A DNA stretch of 64,000 bases from the NCBI RefSeq assembly GCF_003931565.1, contig NZ_RRYI01000001.1, positions 930,001 through 994,000 of the forward strand, written 5' to 3'. Below the pieces are notes generated by a model. The model was given only the letters and a program-made list of their open reading frames with translations, had not been told where the DNA came from and searched no databases. Both the position numbers and the translations under genes were made by a program. The stretch is from Caulobacter sp. 602-1. Lineage in GTDB: Bacteria; Pseudomonadota; Alphaproteobacteria; Caulobacterales; Caulobacteraceae. Each line of letters begins with the position of its first letter. Positions within the stretch are counted from its first letter, which is position 1. Positions 41,670 to 49,955 of this stretch are shown here, piece after piece.

Positions 41670-42343
41670 CGTCGCGGCCCTGGATCATCGCGCTGGCCGC
41701 CTCCGCGGTGGTCAATGTGTTCCTGATCGGCGGCCTGGCCGGCATGGGCTATGCGCGTCTGACGGCGCCGCCGGTCGCGCCGGCCATGGCGACCGCCCCG
41801 GCGCCGCGCACCGTGGCGCCGACAAGTCCTCCGGTCGTGGTTCCGGTCGCGCCGACCGAGGCGCCGTCCAAGCCGGCGCGTCACGCGACGGTCCGGGAGA
41901 CGCCGCCATCGGTCGTGACGCCTCCCTCGCCGCCGGTCGAGGCGGTTCGGCCTCCGATGGACGACGCCGCGCCGGCGGCCCCGGCCCGGCCGCCCTTGAT
42001 TTCGGCGGGAGACGTGCTCTCGCCTGACAGTCGCAAGGCGTTCCGCAGGGCGTTGGGCGAGGCCAACAAGAAGAACCGGCCCCTGACGCAGCAGGCCCGC
42101 GCCGAGCGGCAGGCGGCCCTGGCGGCCCTGGGCTCGCCCGGCTTCGACGCCGCCGAGGTGGCCAGGCGATTGAGCACGGCGCGCGCCCTGGATCTGCAGG
42201 CGCGCGGCAATGTCGAGGCCGCTCTGGCCAGCTACGCCGCCACTCTGACGCCGCCCGAGCGGGCGGCCCTGGCCGAGGGGCTGGCGCGGGTCTACGCCCC
42301 GGCCGCGGCGCGACGGGCGGCCTTCGAGGGGCCGCCCCGCTAG
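41666..42343 (+). CDS. Periplasmic heavy-metal-sensor-like (Spy/CnrX-type) protein
   Basis: The 225-residue protein has a membrane anchor (about residues 7-30), a Pro/Ala/Val-rich linker (35-115) and a helical periplasmic domain (LSPDSRKAFRRALGEANKKN, ending TLTPPERAALAEGLARVYA). This is the layout of Spy/ZraP/CnrX-like sensors. It overlaps the anti-sigma gene (ATGA) and may transmit an envelope signal to it. The His-rich metal sites of true CnrX are not obvious. Confidence 0.75.
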   Translation: MTSRPWIIALAASAVVNVFLIGGLAGMGYARLTAPPVAPAMATAPAPRTVAPTSPPVVVPVAPTEAPSKPARHATVRETPPSVVTPPSPPVEAVRPPMDDAAPAAPARPPLISAGDVLSPDSRKAFRRALGEANKKNRPLTQQARAERQAALAALGSPGFDAAEVARRLSTARALDLQARGNVEAALASYAATLTPPERAALAEGLARVYAPAAARRAAFEGPPR

Positions 42344-42346
42344 AGC

Positions 42347-43594
42347 CTATTTCCCGGCCACGCTCTTGGCGTAGGCCTGCGCCCCGGCGATGAGCCGCAG
42401 CACGTTGCCGCTCCAGATCGCCTGGATGTCGGCGTCGCTATAGCCCTCGGCCTTCAGGCGGGCGGTGATCTTGGGCAGGTCGGCCACGTCCTCCAGGCCC
42501 TCGACGCCGCCGCCGCCATCCCAGTCGGCGCCGATGCAGACGGCCTTGGGACCGGCGATCTTCAAGGTGTGCAGCATGCTGGCCATGAAGGTCTCGAAAT
42601 TGGCGCGCGGCGGGAACGTGTACTGGGCCTTGAGCGCCGCCATCTTGACCATCCGGGCCTTGACCTGGGCCTCGGTGGCCTCGTCGTCCAGCGGCCCCAG
42701 GGCTTTCAGCGCGGCCATGAGTTCCGGGCTCGGTTGCTCCGAGGCCTTCAGATAGACCGAGTTGATGCAGATCGCGCCGCCGCTGTCGGCGATCTTCTTG
42801 ATGCGGGCGTCGTCGAGATTGCGCGGGTGGTCGAAGATCGCCTTGGCGCCCGAGTGCGAGGCGATGATCGGAGCCTTCGACAAGGCCACCGACTGGTCGA
42901 CGATGTCGTCCGACGCGTGACTGACATCCACCAGTATGCCCAGTCGGTTGGCCTCGGCCAGCCAGCGCAGGCCCAGCGGCGAATAGCCATGCCAGATCTT
43001 GCCCTTGGGATCGGTCGAGCTGTCGGCGAACTGGTTGTTGCGGAAGTGGACCGGCCCGGCCATGCGCACGCCGGTCTTGTAGAAGGTTTCCAGCAGGGTC
43101 AGGTCTTCGCCGATCGGCCAGGAGTTCTCGATGCTCTGGAAGACAAAGACCTTGCCGGCCTTGTTGATCCGGGCGGCGTCCTCGGCGGTGTAGGCCAGCT
43201 CGAACTGGTCGGGATGGGCGGCGACCATCTCGCGGATCTCGGTCGCGCGGTTCAGGGCGAAGTCGCGCGCCTTGCGATAGCCTTCCGCCGTCAGCTCGCC
43301 CTGGCCCGTGTAGATGACGAAGAAGCCGCCATCCAGGCCGCCGGCCTTCATGCGGGGGAGATCGACCTGGGTGCCGTCTTCGGCGACCGCGTGACGGTCG
43401 ATCATCGACCAGCCCTGGCGCGCGAAGTGCTCGGGCGTGTCCAGGTGGGTGTCCAGGGTCAGGAAGCCGTCATGCAGCGTCTTGATCGCCTTGGGGACCT
43501 CGGCGGGCTTTTCGGGAGCCTTCTTGTCGGCCGCGTGGGCGACCCCGGTCAGCAGGGCGGCCGAGCCGAGGAGAACGGTGAGCAGGCGGCGCAT
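42347..43594 (-). CDS. Periplasmic membrane dipeptidase (peptidase M19)
   Basis: The 415-residue zinc dipeptidase has a Sec signal ([20 protein letters not shown], cleavage after AHA). Metal ligands are in [10 protein letters not shown] (first), ENSWPIG (Glu), then VSHASD and [14 protein letters not shown]. The C-terminal part has [11 protein letters not shown] 43594 is preferred (GGAG 7 bp upstream) over a start six residues earlier. It hydrolyses dipeptides in the periplasm; it is convergent with the sigma-factor operon. Confidence 0.92.
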   Translation of the reverse strand: MRRLLTVLLGSAALLTGVAHAADKKAPEKPAEVPKAIKTLHDGFLTLDTHLDTPEHFARQGWSMIDRHAVAEDGTQVDLPRMKAGGLDGGFFVIYTGQGELTAEGYRKARDFALNRATEIREMVAAHPDQFELAYTAEDAARINKAGKVFVFQSIENSWPIGEDLTLLETFYKTGVRMAGPVHFRNNQFADSSTDPKGKIWHGYSPLGLRWLAEANRLGILVDVSHASDDIVDQSVALSKAPIIASHSGAKAIFDHPRNLDDARIKKIADSGGAICINSVYLKASEQPSPELMAALKALGPLDDEATEAQVKARMVKMAALKAQYTFPPRANFETFMASMLHTLKIAGPKAVCIGADWDGGGGVEGLEDVADLPKITARLKAEGYSDADIQAIWSGNVLRLIAGAQAYAKSVAGK

Positions 43595-43710
43595 GCGGAG
43601 ACTCCGGAACAACTTGCGGGCAAGCGGGAGCCGCGACGCTCAAGGTTTCAAGGCGAGGCGTCAAGCCGAGCTTGCGCGTCCCGTCCGGAAATTGACGTCC
43701 CGATCCGGAT

Positions 43711-44457
43711 CTACATCAACCCCAGCGCCTTGAAGCTGGCCACGCCCTCGCGGCCGACCACCAGGTGGTCGTGGACAGCGATCTTGAGGGCCTTGCCCGC
43801 TTCGACGATCTGCCGGGTCATGTCGATGTCCGGCCGCGACGGGGTGGGGTCGCCGGATGGGTGGTTGTGCAGGATGATGATGTTGCTGGACGACAGCTCC
43901 AGCGCCCGGCGCATGACCTCGCGGGGATAGACCGGGGCGTGGTCGACCGTGCCGCGGTTCATCACCTCGTCGGCGATCAGCTGGTTCTTCTTGTCCAGGA
44001 ACAGCACCCGGAACTGCTCGCGCGACTCGTTGGCCAGGGCGACACGGACATAGCCGAGCAGGGCGCTCCACGAGCTGATCACCGGCCGCTTGACGATCTT
44101 GTCGCGGCCGGCCCGCAAGGTGGCCTCGTGCAGCAGCTTGATGTCCATGGCCGCCGTTTCGCCGACGCCCGGCACGGTGGCCAGCTCCTCGATTGTCGCG
44201 CCCAGCACGGCCCCCAGCGAGCCGAAGCGGGCCAACAGGCTTTTGGCCAGCGGTTTGACGTCGCCGCGCGGATAGGTGCGGAAGAGATACAGCTCCAGCA
44301 GCTCGTAGTCGGGCAGGGCGACGAGGCCGCCGGCCTTGGCGCGCTGGCGCAGCCGCTCGCGGTGGCCGGCGTGATGGGCGTGGGCGGACTTGCGCGCCGG
44401 CTTCTCCGGCGCGACCGGCTCAGGATCCGAGATGCTGAGCGACACCGCCTGGACCAT
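43711..44457 (-). CDS. radC: RadC-family JAB/MPN-domain protein
   Basis: The 248-residue protein has a helix-hairpin-helix segment (ELATVPGVGETAAMDIKLL, about 100-118) and a JAMM metal site (LHNHPSGDPTPSRPD, about 196-210). It was once linked to DNA repair, but the role is still unclear. ATG 44457 (MVQAVSLS) is preferred; the longer frame is an extension over the neighbouring gene. The next gene on this strand ends 11 bp upstream. Confidence 0.93.
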   Translation of the reverse strand: MVQAVSLSISDPEPVAPEKPARKSAHAHHAGHRERLRQRAKAGGLVALPDYELLELYLFRTYPRGDVKPLAKSLLARFGSLGAVLGATIEELATVPGVGETAAMDIKLLHEATLRAGRDKIVKRPVISSWSALLGYVRVALANESREQFRVLFLDKKNQLIADEVMNRGTVDHAPVYPREVMRRALELSSSNIIILHNHPSGDPTPSRPDIDMTRQIVEAGKALKIAVHDHLVVGREGVASFKALGLM

Positions 44458-44468
44458 GCGCTCGCCGC

Positions 44469-44735
44469 TTAGCTGTCGAGAACCAGGGCGGGCTGACGAC
44501 GCGCCCGCCGTTCTTCCGCGAGGCGACGCAGCCGGCGATCCTCCGTGAAGGGGATGATGATCGCCACGAACAGGGCGGGCACGGCGAGCGCCGCGTACCA
44601 CAGGAAGTCCGACACCGAGATAACGCCGTCATGCAGCCGGAAGGCCCGCAGGACCAGCCAGCCGCCGATAATCAAGGGCGTGTAGCCCCAGCACATGAAG
44701 CGCTGAAATCGTCTGCGTTTCTCCAGCTCGGTCAT
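44469..44735 (-). CDS. Small two-helix membrane protein, unknown
   Basis: This 88-residue protein has a charged N-terminus (MTELEKRRRFQRFM), two membrane helices (about 15-31 and 42-62) and a basic C-terminal tail (EDRRLRRLAEERRARR). It is not a recognised family. It lies just upstream of radC on the same strand and could be co-transcribed with it. Confidence 0.65.
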   Translation of the reverse strand: MTELEKRRRFQRFMCWGYTPLIIGGWLVLRAFRLHDGVISVSDFLWYAALAVPALFVAIIIPFTEDRRLRRLAEERRARRQPALVLDS

Positions 44736-44798
44736 GGACTGAGCTTTGCGAACTTCGCAAAGATTGTCTATCGCAATAATGCGCCCATAGCGCGATCG

Positions 44799-45626
44799 TC
44801 AGCCCAGGATCGGCGGCTGGAACAGCCCAGCCGGCGAGGCGGTGAAGATCTCGTAGCCGTCTTCGGTCACGCCGATCGAGTGCTCGCACTGGGCCGACAG
44901 CGACTTGTCGCGGGTCACGGCGGTCCAGCCGTCGTTCAGCACCTTCACGGCCGGCTTGCCCAGGTTCACCATCGGCTCGACGGTGAAGAACATGCCGGGC
45001 TTGAGCACCGCGCCCTGGCCCGGACGGCCGAAGTGCAGGATGTTCGGGGCGTCGTGGAACACGCGGCCCAGACCGTGGCCGCAGAAGTCGCGGACCACCG
45101 AGCAGCGCTGGGCCTCGACATAGCTCTGGATGGCGTTGCCGATGTCGCCCAGCGTCGCGCCCGGCTTCACGGCCTCCAGGCCGCGCTTCATGCCCTCATA
45201 GGTGATCTCGACCAGGCGACGCGCGCGCGGGCCCACTTCGCCGACGCCGTACATGCGCGAGGTGTCGCCGTGCCAGCCGTCGACGATGACGGTCACGTCG
45301 ATATTGACGATGTCGCCTTCCTTCAGGTTCCAGTCGCCCGGAATGCCGTGGCAGACCACGTGGTTGCGCGAGATGCAGACCGTCTTGGGATAGCCGCGAT
45401 AGTACAGGCAGGCCGGAAGGGCGCCGTGATCCAGGATGAACTCGCGGGACAGCCGGTCCAGTTCGTCGGACGACACGCCCGGCTTCACATGCGGGATCAG
45501 CATGTCCAGGCACTCGGCCGCCAGCTTGCCGGCCTTGCGCATGCCCTCGAAGTCCGCGGCCGTGTGAATCTTGATCTGGCCCGTGCGGGTTTCGGCTTCG
45601 ATCTCGAGGGTGTCGTCTAGGGTCAT
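44799..45626 (-). CDS. map: Methionine aminopeptidase, type I
   Basis: The 275-residue enzyme removes the initiator Met from new proteins. Metal ligands are visible in NIDVTVIVDGWHGDTS (two Asp), GHGLGRVFHDAPN (His), FTVEPM (Glu) and SAQCEHSIGV (Glu near the end). The N-terminus lacks the zinc-finger extension, as in type Ia enzymes. It is probably essential. Transcription is from the minus strand, upstream of the small membrane gene. Confidence 0.95.
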   Translation of the reverse strand: MTLDDTLEIEAETRTGQIKIHTAADFEGMRKAGKLAAECLDMLIPHVKPGVSSDELDRLSREFILDHGALPACLYYRGYPKTVCISRNHVVCHGIPGDWNLKEGDIVNIDVTVIVDGWHGDTSRMYGVGEVGPRARRLVEITYEGMKRGLEAVKPGATLGDIGNAIQSYVEAQRCSVVRDFCGHGLGRVFHDAPNILHFGRPGQGAVLKPGMFFTVEPMVNLGKPAVKVLNDGWTAVTRDKSLSAQCEHSIGVTEDGYEIFTASPAGLFQPPILG

Positions 45627-45740
45627 GCTCTACTCGGGCGTCGCCGCCGCGTTTCGGGCGGCGATCTGGTCGGCGGAAGGGGCGTATCTGCCCATCCTAG
45701 CACGGATTTCAACCCCAAGCCCGCCCTCAATGGCGCGCCT

Positions 45741-46130
45741 TCACTGAGGATTGATCCGCCGCACCGTGTCGGTCGCCGGACGGATCTCCTTGACGAAGGT
45801 CGCGTCCAGGGTCGTGGGCTTGTCGCGGCGCACGTGGCAGACGCCCTTGTAGCGCGTCACCCGGCCGGTTTCCTTCTCGGTCAGGTCCGCGGTGAACTTG
45901 ACGTCCCATTCCCCCGGCTTGCCCGTCGAGACGGGGTCCATGTCGTTGGAAGTTACGCCGGAAATCGTCTTGAGGCCGAAGCGATCCTCCAGCTTTCCGG
46001 TGCAGGCCTTGAAGGCGAAGATCGCCCGCAGACCCGTCATCATGCCGCTCTCGGACTTGCCGGGCTCGCTGGGTCCGCACCCGCACAGGGCGAGCGCCAG
46101 GGCGGCCGCGGCCAGGACATTCGTCTTCAT
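45741..46130 (-). CDS. Putative lipoprotein, unknown function
   Basis: The 129-residue protein has a lipoprotein signal (MKTNVLAAAALALALCGCGP) with lipobox LCGC. The mature part holds two more Cys (about residues 43 and 98), likely one disulphide, and a beta-rich pattern (WDVKFTADLTEKETGRVTRY). It resembles DUF3617-type small secreted proteins but I cannot name a family with confidence. Confidence 0.7.
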   Translation of the reverse strand: MKTNVLAAAALALALCGCGPSEPGKSESGMMTGLRAIFAFKACTGKLEDRFGLKTISGVTSNDMDPVSTGKPGEWDVKFTADLTEKETGRVTRYKGVCHVRRDKPTTLDATFVKEIRPATDTVRRINPQ

Positions 46131-46187
46131 GCGATCCCCTCAGTTCGCGCGCCCGGAATGGGTATCGAAATGCGAGCGGATTGCAGC

Positions 46188-46907
46188 TTAAATCGCTGTT
46201 AGGTGAGCGTTGGTCCACAGGATCCGGCGGTCGATCCGCACCGCCTCCGTGGTCATGGCGCAGGCGTAGACCAGCACCTCCACGCCGGCCCTGGCCGCGG
46301 CGTCCAGGCCCGCCGCGAACTTGGGATCAAGGTCGGCGCAGGCCTGGAAGGTCTCGCAGTCCTCGCGCTGGACGACGAACAGCACCACGGCGCGGCAGCC
46401 GTCCGCGACCTGGGCGGCGAGGTCGGACAGGTGACGCGTCGAGCGCTCGGCCTTGCAGTCGGGAAACTCGGCCAAGCCCGGCGAACGGCTGAAGTGGCAG
46501 TTCTTGACCTCCAGCCAGCACGGCGGGCGGTCCGGGTGGGTGAGCAGGAAATCGACGCGGCTGGCCTGGGCGTACTTCACCTCCGGGCGGATGGTCGCGT
46601 AGCCGGCCAGTTCCGGGATGGCGTCCGCCGCCAGCGCCTCGGCGACCAGCCGGTTCGGAAGCAGGGTGTTGATCCCGACCAGCGCGTCGCCCTGCTCGAC
46701 GCATTGCAGGGTCCAGGCCAGCTTTCGCTTGGGATCGTCCGACCTCGACACCCAGGCGCCCTGGCCGGGATCCCGCACGCCCAGCATGGCGCCGGGGTTG
46801 GGGCAGTGGGCGGTGATCGCGCGGCCATCGTCCAGCACCAGATCCGCGAAGAAGCGCTTGTAGCGGCTGACCAGGCGGCCGTGAACGAGCGGTTGCGGGA
46901 GCAGCAT
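46188..46907 (-). CDS. sfsA: SfsA family DNA/RNA-associated protein
   Basis: The 239-residue protein has the N-terminal OB-like part ([20 protein letters not shown], then [11 protein letters not shown]) and a C-terminal nuclease-like part ([33 protein letters not shown]). SfsA (sugar fermentation stimulation) is a broadly kept protein, possibly a nuclease, of unclear role. ATG 46907 is chosen; the longer frame is a shadow. Confidence 0.93.
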   Translation of the reverse strand: MLLPQPLVHGRLVSRYKRFFADLVLDDGRAITAHCPNPGAMLGVRDPGQGAWVSRSDDPKRKLAWTLQCVEQGDALVGINTLLPNRLVAEALAADAIPELAGYATIRPEVKYAQASRVDFLLTHPDRPPCWLEVKNCHFSRSPGLAEFPDCKAERSTRHLSDLAAQVADGCRAVVLFVVQREDCETFQACADLDPKFAAGLDAAARAGVEVLVYACAMTTEAVRIDRRILWTNAHLTAI

Positions 46908-46959
46908 GCGGGGCCTAAGTCGAAACGGTAGGAACGAAGCGACATAGGGGATCGACGGG

Positions 46960-47739
46960 ATGACGGCTACCCAAGCGGGATCGGGGGAACGCGTGACGGC
47001 CGCCGTGATGATCATCGGCGACGAGATTCTCTCGGGCCGGACCCAGGACGTGAACCTGTCGGCCATCGCCAGGTACCTGGCCACCTACGGCGTCGACCTC
47101 TGCGAGGCCCGCGTTGTCCCGGACATCGAGGAAGAGATCATCGACGCGGTCAACGCCCTGCGGACGCGCTACGACTACGTCATCACCACGGGCGGCATCG
47201 GTCCGACCCACGACGACATAACCGCCGACTCGATCGCCAAGGCCTTCGGGGTGACGGCCCCCGAGCATCCGGAGATCATGGCCATGCTGCGCGAGCGCTG
47301 GGGCGAGCCCAACGCCGCCCGCCGTCGCATGGCGCACGTGCCCGAAGGCGGCAGCCTGGTGAAGAACCCGGTGCAGGGGCCGCCCGGGTTCCAGAAGGAC
47401 AATGTCTTCGTGCTGGCGGGCGTGCCGGCGATCATGCGCGGCATGCTGGAGGACGTGGGGCCGCGCCTGCGGACGGGCGCCGTCGTTCTGGCCAAGACCG
47501 TGCGGGTGACGGGCACGGGCGAGGGGACGATCGCCGCGCCGCTGGAAGCGGTGGCCAAGGCGCATCCGGCCATGTCGCTGGGCAGCTATCCGTTCTTCAG
47601 CCCGCCGGACGTCTACGGCGCCAATCTCGTCCTGCGCGGTCGCGACGCCGCCGAACTGGACGCGGCGGTCGCCGAACTGATCGCCGCCCTGACCGAGGCC
47701 GGGGCGCAGAACATCGAGCTGCTGGCCGACCCGGCCTAA
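46960..47739 (+). CDS. CinA-like molybdopterin-binding-domain protein
   Basis: The 259-residue protein has the MoCF_biosynth/CinA N-terminal domain: [16 protein letters not shown] (about 17-32), [20 protein letters not shown] (about 75-94), and the [11 protein letters not shown] block. It lacks the C-terminal NMN amidohydrolase domain of full CinA, so a nicotinamide nucleotide pyrophosphatase-type or unknown role is possible. It is divergent from sfsA. Confidence 0.9.
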   Translation: MTATQAGSGERVTAAVMIIGDEILSGRTQDVNLSAIARYLATYGVDLCEARVVPDIEEEIIDAVNALRTRYDYVITTGGIGPTHDDITADSIAKAFGVTAPEHPEIMAMLRERWGEPNAARRRMAHVPEGGSLVKNPVQGPPGFQKDNVFVLAGVPAIMRGMLEDVGPRLRTGAVVLAKTVRVTGTGEGTIAAPLEAVAKAHPAMSLGSYPFFSPPDVYGANLVLRGRDAAELDAAVAELIAALTEAGAQNIELLADPA

Positions 47740-47750
47740 GGGGGCGGAGT

Positions 47751-48149
47751 CTATTCCTCGCCGGCGATGGCCTTGGCCAGGTCCACCAGATGCTTGCGCA
47801 TGCCTGTCGACGGGATCGCCAGGTAGGAACGCGCCAGTTCCGGACCGCCGGGTTGCGACCAGAACGCGGCCATCTCGTTGGCCAGGTCGGCGGCGGTGGT
47901 GTCGGCCTCCTCGGGATCGTCCAGACCTTCGAAGAAGAAGCCGATCGGCGTCTTCAGGAACATCGCCGTGGCGTGCAGCTTGCTGGCGCTGATCCGGTTG
48001 GACCCGCCCTCGTACTTCTGCACCTGCTGGAAGGTCAGGCCCAGGGCGTCGGCGAGCGACTGCTGGGAATAGCCGAGATCCTTGCGACGCATACGCAGGC
48101 GGCGGCCGACATGGATGTCGACGGGATCAGGGGTCTTATCTTCAGCCAT
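47751..48149 (-). CDS. XRE-family helix-turn-helix regulator
   Basis: The 132-residue protein starts at ATG 48149 (MAEDKTPDPVD). The Cro/CI-type HTH is at about 14-65 (VGRRLRMRRKDLGYSQQSLA, LGLTFQQVQKYEGGSNRISA). The C-terminal part (LANEMAAFWSQ) is helical. The GLTFQQVQKYE signature is common in alphaproteobacterial regulators kept in single copy. A start at 48191 (MSRFRPTV) is possible. The target is unknown; the neighbour tRNA is about 240 bp away. Confidence 0.88.
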   Translation of the reverse strand: MAEDKTPDPVDIHVGRRLRMRRKDLGYSQQSLADALGLTFQQVQKYEGGSNRISASKLHATAMFLKTPIGFFFEGLDDPEEADTTAADLANEMAAFWSQPGGPELARSYLAIPSTGMRKHLVDLAKAIAGEE

Positions 48150-48384
48150 GCTCACAAACTCGGACGCGACGGTGGGACGGAAACGACTCATCGAGTGGCG
48201 ATAAGCGAACGCCGTAGCGATCTTGAGCGGAGTCGATGTCCCAAGAAACGTATAATCTATGCGGTTCGTCGTATTCACGTAGGGCGGGAAAGGCCTGGCG
48301 GCGCACGCCTTTTGGTCACATCGCGCAGCGCGGGTTCCGCGTCCGGGCCGCAACCGCTCGCGAGGACGGGATCGCCGTCGATTG

Positions 48385-48467
48385 CAGGGACGGTGGGACT
48401 CGAACCCACACGGATGGCTTCAACGGATTTTTGAGTCCGGCGCGTCTACCGATTGCGCCACGTTCCC
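48385..48467 (-). tRNA. tRNA-Leu (CAA)-like gene with irregular anticodon and acceptor arms
   Basis: Read on the minus strand, the gene starts GGGAACGTGGCGCAATCGG, keeps a Leu-type D-arm (GCG...CGC), a T-arm GTGGG-TTCGAGT-CCCAC, and a loop holding CTCAAAAA, which gives anticodon CAA. Irregularities: five A follow the TC, so the loop is 8 rather than 7 bases with a 4-bp stem; the acceptor has an A-C mismatch at pair 4; the discriminator reads G instead of the Leu-type A; CCA is not encoded. The variable arm does not form a clear stem. It may be a divergent or decaying tRNA. Confidence 0.62.
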
Positions 48468-48568
48468 ATCGCATGGATCCCATAAGCCATCGGTCCGGCG
48501 GGGGCGAGGCTCGACGGGGCGCGCGGGCGTGCTAGCGTCGCCGTTCAAGTTGGATGGGGACGGATCGA

Positions 48569-49846
48569 ATGCGTGATGGGATCAAGGCCGCGGTGCTGGC
48601 GGCGGGCGTGCTGGCGGCGGGCGCGGCGAACGCGGCGCAGGTCGAAGCGGTCAGCGCCGCGCGGCTGCTGGACGTGGCGAGCGGCAAGTATGTCGACAAC
48701 CCGCTGGTGATCGTCACCGACGGCCGCATCACCAGCATCGGCAAGAAGGGCGATGCGGTTCCGGCGGGGGCCAAGGTCGTCGACCTGCCGGGCGCGACCC
48801 TTCTGCCGGGCCTGATCGACATGCACACCCACATTGACGGCCTGGCCGAAATCGGCGGCTACAACAGCCTGGAATACAGCGACCGCTTCTGGAGCGTGGT
48901 GCAGGTCGCCAACGCGAAGAAGACGCTGGAGGCGGGCTTCACCACCATCCGCAATGTCGGCTCGGCCGACTTCGACGACGTGGGCCTGCGCGAGGCGATC
49001 GACGGCGGTTATGTGATCGGGCCGCGCATCGTCACGGCGACCTGGGCGATCGGCGCGACCGGCGGCCACTGCGATTCGACCTTCTTCCCGCCGTCGATGG
49101 ACCAGAAGAGCCCCTACAACATCGACAGTCCCGAGGAGGCGCGGAAGGCGGTCCGGACGCTGAAGAAGTACGGCGCCCAGGTGATCAAGATCTGCGCGAC
49201 GGGCGGGGTGTTCTCGCGCGGCGACGAGCCGGGCCAGCAGCAGCTGACCTATGACGAGATGCACGCCGTGGCCGACGAGGCCCACATGGCCGGCATCAAG
49301 GTCGCTGCCCACGCCCACGGGGCGGCGGGCATCCGCGAAGCGATCAAGGCGGGCATCGACACCATCGAGCACGCCAGCCTGGTCGACGACGAGGGGATCA
49401 AGCTGGCGGTCCAGCACGGGACGTACTTCGCGATGGACATCTACAACACCGACTACACCCAGGCCGAGGGCAAGAAGAACGGCGTCCTGGAAGACAACCT
49501 GCGCAAGGACCGCGACATCGGCGAGATCCAGCGCCAGAACTTCAAGAAGGCGCTGAAGGCCGGGGTGAAGATGATCTATGGCACCGACGCCGGGGTCTAT
49601 CCGCACGGCGACAACGCCAAGCAGTTCGCGGTCATGGTCCGCTACGGCGCCACGCCGCTGCAGGCGATCCAGGCTGCGACCCTGACCGCGGCCGAGGCCC
49701 TGGGCCAGTCCAAGGACGTCGGCCAGGTGGCCGTCGGCCGCTTCGGCGACATCATCGCGGTGGCCGGCGATCCGCTGGCCGACGTGACGGTGCTGGAAAA
49801 GCCGGTGTTCGTGATGAAGGGCGGGGCGGTGGTCAAGCAGCCCTGA
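48569..49846 (+). CDS. Secreted COG1228-type metal-dependent amidohydrolase (prolidase-like)
   Basis: The 425-residue enzyme has a Sec signal (MRDGIKAAVLAAGVLAAGAA) and the amidohydrolase barrel: HxH in DMHTHIDGL, a Lys in QVIKICATGGVFS, His residues in AAHAHG and IEHASLV, and Asp in MIYGTDAGVYPHGD. Caulobacter enzymes of this group cleave dipeptides with C-terminal Lys/Arg or act as prolidases (recalled). ATG 48569 is chosen; 48554 would add five residues. Confidence 0.88.
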   Translation: MRDGIKAAVLAAGVLAAGAANAAQVEAVSAARLLDVASGKYVDNPLVIVTDGRITSIGKKGDAVPAGAKVVDLPGATLLPGLIDMHTHIDGLAEIGGYNSLEYSDRFWSVVQVANAKKTLEAGFTTIRNVGSADFDDVGLREAIDGGYVIGPRIVTATWAIGATGGHCDSTFFPPSMDQKSPYNIDSPEEARKAVRTLKKYGAQVIKICATGGVFSRGDEPGQQQLTYDEMHAVADEAHMAGIKVAAHAHGAAGIREAIKAGIDTIEHASLVDDEGIKLAVQHGTYFAMDIYNTDYTQAEGKKNGVLEDNLRKDRDIGEIQRQNFKKALKAGVKMIYGTDAGVYPHGDNAKQFAVMVRYGATPLQAIQAATLTAAEALGQSKDVGQVAVGRFGDIIAVAGDPLADVTVLEKPVFVMKGGAVVKQP

Positions 49847-49955
49847 TCCCGGGGCGCCGCTTCAATATGTCGCGGCCTTTGGCGCGTGAGTTGACGGGCG
49901 TTGACCGCTTGTATGTAGGTCGGGTGGCAAGGTTGTCTTTGATGGAGACGCCCCC

